This document shows positions 7,842-14,481 of a stretch of 51,758 nt of DNA, piece after piece. Within the stretch, counting starts at the first letter, position 1. Every line of letters begins with the position of its first letter. Where the stretch lies: IMG/VR virus record IMGVR_UViG_3300025131_000059, positions 1 through 51,758 of that record. One strand, given 5' to 3'. The position numbers and the translations under genes are program-made. The notes beneath the pieces were generated by a model. The model was given only the letters and a program-made list of their open reading frames with translations, made no database searches and was not told the DNA's origin. The stretch comes from a virus.

Positions 7842-8270
7842 ATGCCAAACACGATTCAATTAGACGGTGATTACAAAAAAGAAGAAGCACTTGCCAATGC
7901 TGCTCTGAGTCCTGGCCATTTGGTCGAGCTGATGAGTACAGGAAAGATCCGAAAGCACTCGCAAGAAGGCGGTCATTCACAACTCGGTGTAGCGGTGGAA
8001 GATGCTCTGCAAGGTCAGATCACCACTCACGCTTATGAAGCTGCAGAGCTGGTGACCTATCACATTCAGATGCGTGGAACTCGGTTCCAAGGCATCGTGA
8101 AGTCAGGTGAAACAATCGTCAAGGGTCAAGCCTTGTACTCAGCTGGAGATGGAACACTCATCAGCTTTAGCACTTTGACCTCGGGTAACAATGCCAATCA
8201 AGTCATTGCGTATGCGGAAGAGGCCGTGACTGCGGCAACCGATACGCTGACCGATGTACGAGCTGCATAG
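7842..8270 (+). CDS. head decoration protein
   Basis: A 142-residue beta-rich, Gly/Ala/Thr-rich protein with no charged repeats. AALSPGHLVELMSTGKIRKH followed by a central Gly-rich barrel-like segment resembles the small capsid-stabilising proteins encoded immediately before major capsid genes. Its place between the protease/scaffold and the capsid gene is typical. ATG 7842 follows AAAGGAATG. The upstream gap contains TTATCA-AA-TGATAA (7810-7823) and a repeated ATGATAAAATG. Function comes mainly from position and composition. Confidence 0.7.
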   Translation: MPNTIQLDGDYKKEEALANAALSPGHLVELMSTGKIRKHSQEGGHSQLGVAVEDALQGQITTHAYEAAELVTYHIQMRGTRFQGIVKSGETIVKGQALYSAGDGTLISFSTLTSGNNANQVIAYAEEAVTAATDTLTDVRAA

Positions 8271-8321
8271 ACCAGTTGTCTATGTGTTTTCATAAGAACC
8301 AGAAAAAGAAAGGAATACAAA

Positions 8322-9371
8322 ATGGACTTTTTCATGAATGGATCAGCGGTTGGTCAGGTAGCTCAAACGCTTCTCTCCAACGATTTCGACACAGATGTAC
8401 TGCGTCCGTACATCGGTGATGATGGACAAACCTACATCACAAGAAACGAAGGTGGCGAACCCAAAGCTGTTCGTGTGGCAAACGCCACCGCAACGCTTCG
8501 GAAAGATGACTGGAAGATTTTGGATGAGGCGATTGTCCGTGTGGCACAGCCTCGTCTCAAGTTTGTCGGTGATCTCCGCTCCCGAGGACTGACTTACAGT
8601 ATCCCGAATGGGATGGGCAAGACGGTTCTGGAAACCGAGACCATGAGCGACATTGATGATGCGATCATCTCGATGGACGGTCTCAGGCAGTCTCAGGGTG
8701 ATCGTCCAGTGTTCGAGCTGACGAACTTGCCCCTGCCGATTATCCATAAGGATTTCCACTACTCCTCAAGGCAGATCGCTGCGAGCAGGAATGGCGGAAG
8801 TCCGTTGGATACAACCACGGCAGAATTGGCGGCACGAAAAGTCGCTGAGCAAGTTGAGAAACTCGCTCTGGGACGTTCCAGCACGTATGCGTATGGTGGC
8901 GGAACGATCTATGGCCTGTCGAACTACACCAACAACCTCACCAAGACACTCACCACTCCCGTGGCTGCGTCAGACGTGGGAACCACGTTGTTGGCCGAAG
9001 TTCTGGCGATGCGTGAACAGGCTCGAGCTGTTTACCATTATGGGCCATGGATGATCTATCACGCTCCGAACTGGGATCAGTATTTGGATGATGATTTCAA
9101 AGCCAACTCAGACATCACCGTGCGTGAACGTCTGGGAAAAATTCCCGACATCCTCGGTGTCCAGACAGTTGACTATCTCCAGAACTACGATCTGGCGTTA
9201 GTTCAGATGACCTCGGACGTTGTCCGTGAAGTCATTGGAATGGAAATGACTACGGTTCAGTGGGAGTCCAGCGGTGGACTTCAGCAGAACTTCAAGGTCA
9301 TGACCATCATGGTTCCGCAGTTCCGAGCTGACCAAAATAGCAATACGGGAATTGTCTACGGATCCATCTAG
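8322..9371 (+). CDS. major capsid protein (encapsulin-like HK97 fold)
   Basis: A 349-residue protein whose length, order and sequence style match major capsid proteins of the encapsulin-related group. LPLPIIHKDFHYSSRQI followed by the helical AELAARKVAEQVEKLAL corresponds to the spine-helix region, and later GPWMIYHAPNWDQYLDDDF and RERLGKIPDILGVQTVDYL match the A-domain part. AAAGGAATAC precedes ATG 8322. A strong hairpin follows, as expected for a very highly expressed gene. No extra decoration domain is visible. Confidence 0.9.
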   Translation: MDFFMNGSAVGQVAQTLLSNDFDTDVLRPYIGDDGQTYITRNEGGEPKAVRVANATATLRKDDWKILDEAIVRVAQPRLKFVGDLRSRGLTYSIPNGMGKTVLETETMSDIDDAIISMDGLRQSQGDRPVFELTNLPLPIIHKDFHYSSRQIAASRNGGSPLDTTTAELAARKVAEQVEKLALGRSSTYAYGGGTIYGLSNYTNNLTKTLTTPVAASDVGTTLLAEVLAMREQARAVYHYGPWMIYHAPNWDQYLDDDFKANSDITVRERLGKIPDILGVQTVDYLQNYDLALVQMTSDVVREVIGMEMTTVQWESSGGLQQNFKVMTIMVPQFRADQNSNTGIVYGSI

Positions 9372-9412
9372 GTTTCGTGGATCATCTTTGTTAGGATGTT
9401 GGTGTATCGCCA

Positions 9413-9454
9413 CAAGACGGACTGGCATTGGCCAGCCAGTCCGTCTTGGATTTT
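9413..9454 (+). terminator. strong hairpin after the capsid gene
   Basis: CAAGACGGACTGGC (9413-9426) and GCCAGTCCGTCTTG (9435-9448) form a perfect 14-bp stem with loop ATTGGCCA, followed by GATTTTAC. The T-tract is short, so this may terminate only partly or protect the 3' end of the capsid message. Placement after a major capsid gene is common in phages. Confidence 0.75.
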
Positions 9455-9480
9455 ACAAACGGCCAATGGAGACTATAATC

Positions 9481-9924
9481 ATGACCGATGAAAAAAAGAT
9501 ACGTTACTTTGTATTCAAGGATCCCAAGAACGGTTCTCACGTAGAGGACGACAAAGTGTACAGGCCTGGTGACAGGGTTCCCAGTACAAAAGATCTTGCC
9601 TCTTCCTTCCCGTTCAAGTTTGAAGAAGCATCTTCAAAAGAAGCCACTGGGCCACTCACTCATTTGAACTCCAAAGAGGAAGAGAAAGCGGAAGAACCTG
9701 TGCCCGAGGTCGTTGAAGAAGTGGAACCCGTAGTGAATCGGTTGGGCGTGGATATCACCAGCCGATACAAAGAAGCATCGGACGCGCATGTGCTTGTTTT
9801 GAAAGTCGGCAAGGCCGCAAAAACAAGATACATCGTTGTGGGTGAAGATAGTCCTGATGTGCCTTTGACGGATAAATCGATGAAGAAAACAGAGCTGGAA
9901 ACTTTTCTGGCAACACTCGGATAA
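9481..9924 (+). CDS. hypothetical structural-region protein
   Basis: A 147-residue protein. GGAG lies nine bases before ATG 9481. It has an N-terminal compact part (IRYFVFKDPKNGSHV), an acidic Glu/Val/Pro linker about residues 60-80, and a C-terminal part ending TDKSMKKTELETFLATLG, reminiscent of small helix-extended-helix or SAP-like ends. Between the capsid and connector genes, a minor head role is likely but not shown. Confidence 0.6.
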   Translation: MTDEKKIRYFVFKDPKNGSHVEDDKVYRPGDRVPSTKDLASSFPFKFEEASSKEATGPLTHLNSKEEEKAEEPVPEVVEEVEPVVNRLGVDITSRYKEASDAHVLVLKVGKAAKTRYIVVGEDSPDVPLTDKSMKKTELETFLATLG

Positions 9925-9928
9925 TCAT

Positions 9929-10594
9929 ATGCAATGGAATCCAGAACAATGGTGGAAGGGAGAAGATATCATCTTGATCGGTGGTGGCAGTTCCCTTCGT
10001 GGATTCGATTGGGAAAGGCTCCGAGACCATCGGGTCATTGGGATCAATGACGCTTATCAGTTAGGAGAAGAGATTTGCGATGCTGTAGTGTTCGGAGATT
10101 TGAAGTGGTACACAGCACGTCAGCAATATCTCCAGCATTTCAAGAATCCCGTGTTTTCCAATCAGCCTTCTCTGCACGTAGGATCCCCAATTTGGCTGCG
10201 TACTATGCGGAGAGAGAAGAACGGACTCAGCCATGGCGGTTTGTACTGGGGCAACAACACGGGTTGCGTAGCGGTCAACCTCGCACTCCTTCTCGGAGCA
10301 CGGCGGGTTATGTTATTGGGTTTTGACATGAAAGTCGGATCTGACAAGAAACTCAACTGGCATCCTTCGGAGGCTCGAGTCACCGAGCAAACTTTCATGA
10401 GGTTTGAAAAAGGATTCCGAATCATCGCAAAAGAACTGAATGAGAAATTCCCTGACCGAGAAATTATCAACCTTGGTCCAGACTCCGATTTGGATCTGTT
10501 TCCTTTTCGGGATTTGGACACTTACTTAGGAGACGCAAATGAAACGCATAACAATACTATTGGTGCTGGCGCTTGTAGCGTTGGCGGGATGTAG
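9929..10594 (+). CDS. MptE-like (DUF115-related) protein
   Basis: A 221-residue protein with a Rossmann-like N-terminus, IILIGGGSSLRGFDWERL and VIGINDAY, then DAVVFGDLKWY, CVAVNLALLLGARRVMLLGFDM and a His/Glu-rich segment. This pattern matches phage proteins related to 6-hydroxymethylpterin diphosphokinase MptE and to some sialyltransferase-like enzymes, which bind nucleotides or nucleotide sugars. In phages they often sit among head genes and their real substrate is unknown. Given the upstream sugar cassette, a sugar-transfer role is worth considering. Its last 56 bases overlap the next gene in another frame. Confidence 0.65.
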   Translation: MQWNPEQWWKGEDIILIGGGSSLRGFDWERLRDHRVIGINDAYQLGEEICDAVVFGDLKWYTARQQYLQHFKNPVFSNQPSLHVGSPIWLRTMRREKNGLSHGGLYWGNNTGCVAVNLALLLGARRVMLLGFDMKVGSDKKLNWHPSEARVTEQTFMRFEKGFRIIAKELNEKFPDREIINLGPDSDLDLFPFRDLDTYLGDANETHNNTIGAGACSVGGM

Positions 10595-10973
10595 CGGCAT
10601 TCAAGCCACTCCGAAGATGGAAGCTCAGATCGCAACCAACGCAGCGGAAGCAACCGCACGCCTCGCTACTGAGCAGACGAAGGAGTCAGCCACCGCAGGC
10701 ATTGCTACCAACGCAAAAGTGTTCGCCAATTATTATGACAATGCTACAGTGAATGTTTTTGCGTATTGGTTTGACGCTCGGAAACAGATTTGGTGCAACG
10801 CAACTTACTATACGTTGATCAAAAAGACGAAGGTGGCGAGTGAAACCATTGACAAGAATACTAAGGCCGATGATAAGTATGATGAGCCAACCATCAAAGC
10901 TCTCTATATTGAAGAAAACAAATGGTTGCAGCAAGTCAATGACGGCCTAAAAGGAACTGACATCCAAAGGTAG
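10539..10973 (+). CDS. phage-encoded lipoprotein
   Basis: A 144-residue protein with a clear lipoprotein signal: KR start, hydrophobic ILLVLALVALAGC, with lipobox LAGC and Cys about residue 18. The mature part is Ala/Thr-rich helical, then charged. It would be lipidated and held in a membrane. Phage lipoproteins act in superinfection exclusion or as outer spanins; this one is long for a spanin and has no Pro-rich region. It starts inside the preceding gene (56-base overlap), so the two are coupled. Two small membrane proteins follow. Confidence 0.7.
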   Translation: MKRITILLVLALVALAGCSGIQATPKMEAQIATNAAEATARLATEQTKESATAGIATNAKVFANYYDNATVNVFAYWFDARKQIWCNATYYTLIKKTKVASETIDKNTKADDKYDEPTIKALYIEENKWLQQVNDGLKGTDIQR

Positions 10974-11012
10974 TATTTTGCCCGAGGAAGTCGCACTGAT
11001 AAGGAGACACTT

Positions 11013-11342
11013 ATGAGTTTGACAATGGAAGAATTGAAGGCCAGAGGTTTGGGACTCTCGGAAGAGTTCATCGACACTTATGGTCCAGCCGTCATCGCAA
11101 TGTCTTCGCAAGAGGCGTTGAACCTGATTGAGCTTTTGGCGAATGGAAAAGAACTGGAAGCATGGGCGTTGGTTCTGGAAAAGAAATCTGGTGATGACGC
11201 TTTGGCTGAGTTCGTAACGATTACTGCCGCATGGAATGCTGAGAATCAAAAGAATGCGTCATCACTGGCTCTCCAAAAGGAAGCGATTACGGCGTTGTTA
11301 AAAGGATGCCTGATAATATCGCTTGCATTGGTGGGTCTTTAA
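11013..11342 (+). CDS. hypothetical protein with C-terminal membrane segment
   Basis: A 109-residue protein. AAGGAGA precedes ATG 11013. The first 85 residues are helical and soluble-looking; the end (LLKGCLIISLALVGL) is a hydrophobic tail that could insert in the membrane. Its stop lies 40 bases before a holin-like gene. Together with the lipoprotein it forms a small membrane-associated group in the middle of the head genes. A lysis role is possible but unproven. Confidence 0.55.
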   Translation: MSLTMEELKARGLGLSEEFIDTYGPAVIAMSSQEALNLIELLANGKELEAWALVLEKKSGDDALAEFVTITAAWNAENQKNASSLALQKEAITALLKGCLIISLALVGL

Positions 11343-11382
11343 CTTTTACGCTGCTTGGAAGATAGTAGTAAGGATGTGGATC

Positions 11383-11601
11383 ATGGATAAAGCACAGACG
11401 ATAAAATGGTTGTCAGCTTCGGTTATCCGAGGCGTGGCGTGGGCATTGGCAGCGTGGTTCGGTATGTCTGCAACCGCATCCAATGAAACTTCCACGATGA
11501 TCACCGATAGCGTTATTGGTTTGGTGCTGGCAGGAGTTTCGATTTATACCAGCATCAAAGGAAGAAAGAAACTCTTGTCAACACCTCCGCCAAAAGGATA
11601 A
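11383..11601 (+). CDS. small two-segment membrane protein, holin candidate
   Basis: A 72-residue protein from ATG 11383 (AAGG ten bases before; upstream in-frame starts lack a site). Two hydrophobic segments are visible: SVIRGVAWALAAWFGM and SVIGLVLAGVSIYTSI. They are joined by a short polar loop and followed by a basic tail (KGRKK). Size, two segments and a basic C-terminus fit class II holins. No endolysin is adjacent, so the lysis assignment is inference. A structural membrane protein is the alternative. Confidence 0.55.
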   Translation: MDKAQTIKWLSASVIRGVAWALAAWFGMSATASNETSTMITDSVIGLVLAGVSIYTSIKGRKKLLSTPPPKG

Positions 11602-11607
11602 TGAAAA

Positions 11608-12021
11608 ATGGCAAGAACTACATATTCAGCCGTAGCGTTGATCATTGAGGTTGACGCAAACATCAGCACGGATCTCGCACCGTTTATCGAAGTGGCAAAC
11701 GCTCTGGTGACAGACGTATGCAATACAACAGATTATACTGCAGCAAAGCTGGAGTTGATAGAACGATGGTTGAGTGCTCACTTTTATGCGATGCGGGATC
11801 CTCTGGCTGAAAACGAGAAGGCAGGAGAAGTCGGTCAGAAGTTTTTCGGAAAGGTTGATTTGGGCTTGCAGCATACTCGGTACGGTCAGATGGTTTTGAT
11901 TTTGGACACTGACGGAGATTTGGCTGCGTTGAATAACAGAGCAACGAAAGGCAGAGCCAAGGTCACTCTTTCTGCCAGTTGGCTGGGAACGGAAGATTGG
12001 GACGAAAACAATAACACATGA
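11608..12021 (+). CDS. head-tail connector (adaptor) protein
   Basis: A 137-residue protein. The N-terminal helical segment with LELIERWLSAHFYAMRDPL is followed by KAGEVGQKFFGKVDLGLQ and TRYGQMVLILDTDGDLAAL, a pattern shared by siphovirus adaptor proteins in this slot. They join the portal ring to the head-closure ring. Gene order (adaptor, closure, gp10-like, completion, tube) supports it. It overlaps the next gene by ATGA. Confidence 0.7.
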   Translation: MARTTYSAVALIIEVDANISTDLAPFIEVANALVTDVCNTTDYTAAKLELIERWLSAHFYAMRDPLAENEKAGEVGQKFFGKVDLGLQHTRYGQMVLILDTDGDLAALNNRATKGRAKVTLSASWLGTEDWDENNNT

Positions 12022-12365
12022 GCATCATCACTAAAATGTTGAAGCAGGACGCTGTCTATTGGGGAGCAGCGGTCAATGACGGAGACGGCGGTCAAACCTT
12101 CCCCACGGGAGTTGCTATCACTTGTCGATGGACGAATGTGGATGGTGATGTTCCTGATTCTCGGGATCTCTCTGAGATGTCTTCGCATAAGATCTATGTC
12201 AGTCAGGACGTTGCCATTGGTGGTTATCTGTACTTGGGAGATATTGCTGACGTGGATGACGGGGCTGATAGTCCTCTCACTACGGCGGGAGCGATTATGA
12301 TCAAAGGTTTCCGCAAGATGCCCAACTTCAAGGCCACCGAATTTCTACGGGGGGTCAGTGTGTGA
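12018..12365 (+). CDS. head closure / neck protein
   Basis: A 115-residue beta-rich protein in an ATGA overlap with the adaptor gene. Size, position before the HK97 gp10-like gene and the small-barrel style (ITCRWTNVDGD, HKIYVSQDVAIGGYLYLGD) fit head-closure proteins. No catalytic motif is expected or seen. Assigned mainly by synteny. Confidence 0.6.
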   Translation: MSIITKMLKQDAVYWGAAVNDGDGGQTFPTGVAITCRWTNVDGDVPDSRDLSEMSSHKIYVSQDVAIGGYLYLGDIADVDDGADSPLTTAGAIMIKGFRKMPNFKATEFLRGVSV

Positions 12366-12742
12366 TGGCAAAAACAACAGTCAAAATCAAAGGACTCAAC
12401 GAGGTTCGAGCGAACCTGCGAAAAGTCACTATGCATATACACGGCAACGCTCGTGCCGCGATGGTAGAGACCGTGGCAACAATTCAACGTGAGTCGATGA
12501 GAAGAACTCCCGTGGATACGGGAAATTTGATGGGCGGTCATCGCACGAAAGTCGGTGGGCACGGGAAGAAGGTTTGGGGCATCATCTACGTGTTGGCCAA
12601 TTATGCGTTGTTTGTTCATGAGGCTCCTCCGAGCACTGTCTTCAAATCCAAATGGCCTCGTGGCCGCAAGTATTTAGAGCGCGCCATCACTGACAATTTG
12701 ACGATGATCAAAGCAAACATTTTGAAGTGGGTGAAAGTATAA
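12365..12742 (+). CDS. HK97 gp10-like neck/tail protein
   Basis: A 125-residue protein; ATG 12365 overlaps the previous TGA (a GTG three bases earlier is the alternative). MAKTTVKIKGLNEVRANLRK followed by RTPVDTGNLMGGHRTK and IIYVLANYALFVHE is the hallmark of the HK97 gp10-like family. These proteins act at the head-tail junction or as tail completion factors in siphoviruses. Its C-terminus is basic and amphipathic. Confidence 0.85.
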   Translation: MAKTTVKIKGLNEVRANLRKVTMHIHGNARAAMVETVATIQRESMRRTPVDTGNLMGGHRTKVGGHGKKVWGIIYVLANYALFVHEAPPSTVFKSKWPRGRKYLERAITDNLTMIKANILKWVKV

Positions 12743-13251
12743 TGGTAAGCAATTGGAATGATACAACTTGGCCTGTGGACTACGCTGCTCCAGTGGAAGC
12801 GGATAAGCTGGTATGGTATCCTGTATGCCGTATCGTCCGAGCGTATCTCATCGAACAGACGGTTGGAGTTGCTTATGATTCAGGCACTGACTGGTCGATC
12901 TGTACGGCGGAGCAATTGGATCTTCCTGAAAATCTGATAACCATTTATGATGAGGCCAGCAACATTCGTTCTCGTTCGTTGGCCAGCGGGAATCAAAATG
13001 ATCCCGTGATTTCGATCCACGTGCGATCTATTTTACAAGACGTGGGCGTGTACAAAGCAAAACGCATCCAACACGTTCTCGATAAGATAAGCGGATGGTC
13101 ATGGGCGGGAGTCGGTGACGGTACGTTTGATCAAGCAATAGTAGTGAATTCATCGGAGCGTCAACGGGGAGTGTTTCCCTTGGGTCGTGATGAAAACAAT
13201 TTATGGGCATTCAATATGGAATACTCATTGGTGATTAGAAATATAACATAA
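12742..13251 (+). CDS. tail completion / minor tail protein
   Basis: A 169-residue protein; ATG 12742 forms TAATG with the previous stop. It lies between the gp10-like gene and the tail tube gene, where tail terminator or completion proteins are found. The sequence has mixed alpha/beta character with DPVISIHVRSILQDVG and IVVNSSERQRGVFPLGRD. I recognise no specific family, so the call is from position. Confidence 0.6.
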   Translation: MVSNWNDTTWPVDYAAPVEADKLVWYPVCRIVRAYLIEQTVGVAYDSGTDWSICTAEQLDLPENLITIYDEASNIRSRSLASGNQNDPVISIHVRSILQDVGVYKAKRIQHVLDKISGWSWAGVGDGTFDQAIVVNSSERQRGVFPLGRDENNLWAFNMEYSLVIRNIT

Positions 13252-13264
13252 GAAGGAGTCACAA

Positions 13265-13708
13265 ATGAAAGCTGACACACTGAAAGACGGAAAAGGAACC
13301 ACGATCACTTTTGCGGATCACGCGAATTTATTTTTGCGGATTGATCCCACAAGTATCACACCTCCAGGCATGGAAGGCGGTGATCCAATTGACACGACAT
13401 CGCTGTCCAACACTTCGTATCGGACGAAGTACCCGCAGTCATTGATGGAAATGACCAATGGTAGTTTCACGGCTGCCTACGATCCTGATGCGATGGAAGA
13501 TGCGTATGCCGCTATCAATGACAACAACCTTATCACTTTCACCTTCCCTGACGGGATGGCGGTTGCGGTTTGGGGTTATCTCAAAACCTTCACGCCTGGC
13601 GAAGTGGTAGTGGGTGAACAACCTACGGCGGAGTGTGAGATTGTTATCACACTTGAGAATGCATCGAGCGTTGAAACAGCCCCAGATTGGGAAGCTGGCT
13701 CGGCGTAA
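13265..13708 (+). CDS. major tail tube protein
   Basis: A 147-residue protein preceded by AAGGAG. It begins in a beta-rich style (GTTITFADHANLFLRID), then has DTTSLSNTSYRTKYPQSL, where tail tube proteins commonly show an I-D-x-T-x-x start, and TFTPGEVVVGEQPTAECEI. These features and its place before the tail chaperones identify the repeating subunit of a non-contractile tube. No sheath gene accompanies it, which supports siphovirus morphology. Confidence 0.8.
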   Translation: MKADTLKDGKGTTITFADHANLFLRIDPTSITPPGMEGGDPIDTTSLSNTSYRTKYPQSLMEMTNGSFTAAYDPDAMEDAYAAINDNNLITFTFPDGMAVAVWGYLKTFTPGEVVVGEQPTAECEIVITLENASSVETAPDWEAGSA

Positions 13709-13744
13709 TTTATTTTTGATAATTGAAAAGAGAAGGAGACCATC

Positions 13745-14143
13745 ATGAGAGAGTTTTCAAGTGCAGCAAAAACAGAAGAGATCCGAGTTGACGATCAGTT
13801 GTACGTGATCCATGAATTGACTCAGGCTTCTCGTGACATATATCTCAAAGAACTTTCTTCCACTTTGAAAGTGCGTATGATAAGCACGGGTGAGAAGGAC
13901 GCTCAAGGGAAAGATGTGATGCGAAGAGAAGTTGACATGTTGGATTTGACGGGCAGTCAGGTTACGCTTTTGGCAGCGACAATGAAAATTGTTGATGACG
14001 AAGGAGAGCAAAAAAAGATTGAGAAGTCAACTCTCAAGAATTGGCCAGCAGGAATGGTTGAGAAAATCGCAGCTGTGTCCTCGAAGCTGAATGGATTGGA
14101 AGTGGCTGAGGCTCTTCTGGAAGCAGACGCTGAAAAAAACTGA
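13745..14143 (+). CDS. tail assembly chaperone, short form (gpG-like)
   Basis: A 132-residue helical protein with AAGGAG upstream. It lies between the tube and tape measure genes. Its last sense codons GAA AAA AAC are followed at once by TGA and contain the slippery heptamer A AAA AAC (14134-14140). A -1 shift joins it exactly to the next reading frame, giving a fused product of about 245 residues. This is the conserved G/GT arrangement of long-tailed phages, where both forms coat and chaperone the tape measure. Confidence 0.85.
   Translation: MREFSSAAKTEEIRVDDQLYVIHELTQASRDIYLKELSSTLKVRMISTGEKDAQGKDVMRREVDMLDLTGSQVTLLAATMKIVDDEGEQKKIEKSTLKNWPAGMVEKIAAVSSKLNGLEVAEALLEADAEKN
14134..14140 (+). 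promoter_or_regulatory. programmed -1 frameshift slippery site
   Basis: A AAA AAC lies in the X XXY YYZ register relative to the upstream frame and directly abuts the TGA stop (14141-14143). Slipping one base back continues with CTG AAT GAG in the frame of the downstream ORF, with no stop until 14481. Confidence 0.85.
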
Positions 14144-14157
14144 ATGAGGGGGGAGGT

Positions 14158-14481
14158 TTGTTGTGGTGTAAAATTGCCCAAGCAACGGGCATGTCGATAG
14201 AAGCAGCGCAGCAAACGCTCTCCCTTTCAGAAGTCCGTTTGTGGGAAGCGTTTTTCAAAACGGAGTATCAGCGGTTGGAACGGTCTGATTGGTACATGGC
14301 TCAGATAGCTATGAAGATTCATCAGACCATAGCAGAGAAAGGTCGAAGGTTCAAGGTGAAAGATTTCTTGCTGACATTTTATAATCCTGATGCGTCTTTT
14401 GCGGGTGAGAAAGAGGATCAAGGCAAGATGATGCATTGGGTTCGGTCTTTGATCGCTGCTGGAAAGAAGAAAACAAAATGA
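14158..14481 (+). CDS. tail assembly chaperone, frameshift extension (gpT-like)
   Basis: About 107 residues from the first possible independent start (TTG 14158); the open frame begins at the slip point, 14140. There is no good ATG, and the Gly-rich junction reads in frame from the upstream gene, so it is probably made only as the C-terminal part of a -1 fusion. It has a helical, Trp-containing sequence (SEVRLWEAFFKTEYQR) like other GT extensions that contact the tape measure. A GGGGGGAGG run (14148-14156) lies just after the slip site and could allow weak separate initiation. Confidence 0.8.
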   Translation: MLWCKIAQATGMSIEAAQQTLSLSEVRLWEAFFKTEYQRLERSDWYMAQIAMKIHQTIAEKGRRFKVKDFLLTFYNPDASFAGEKEDQGKMMHWVRSLIAAGKKKTK

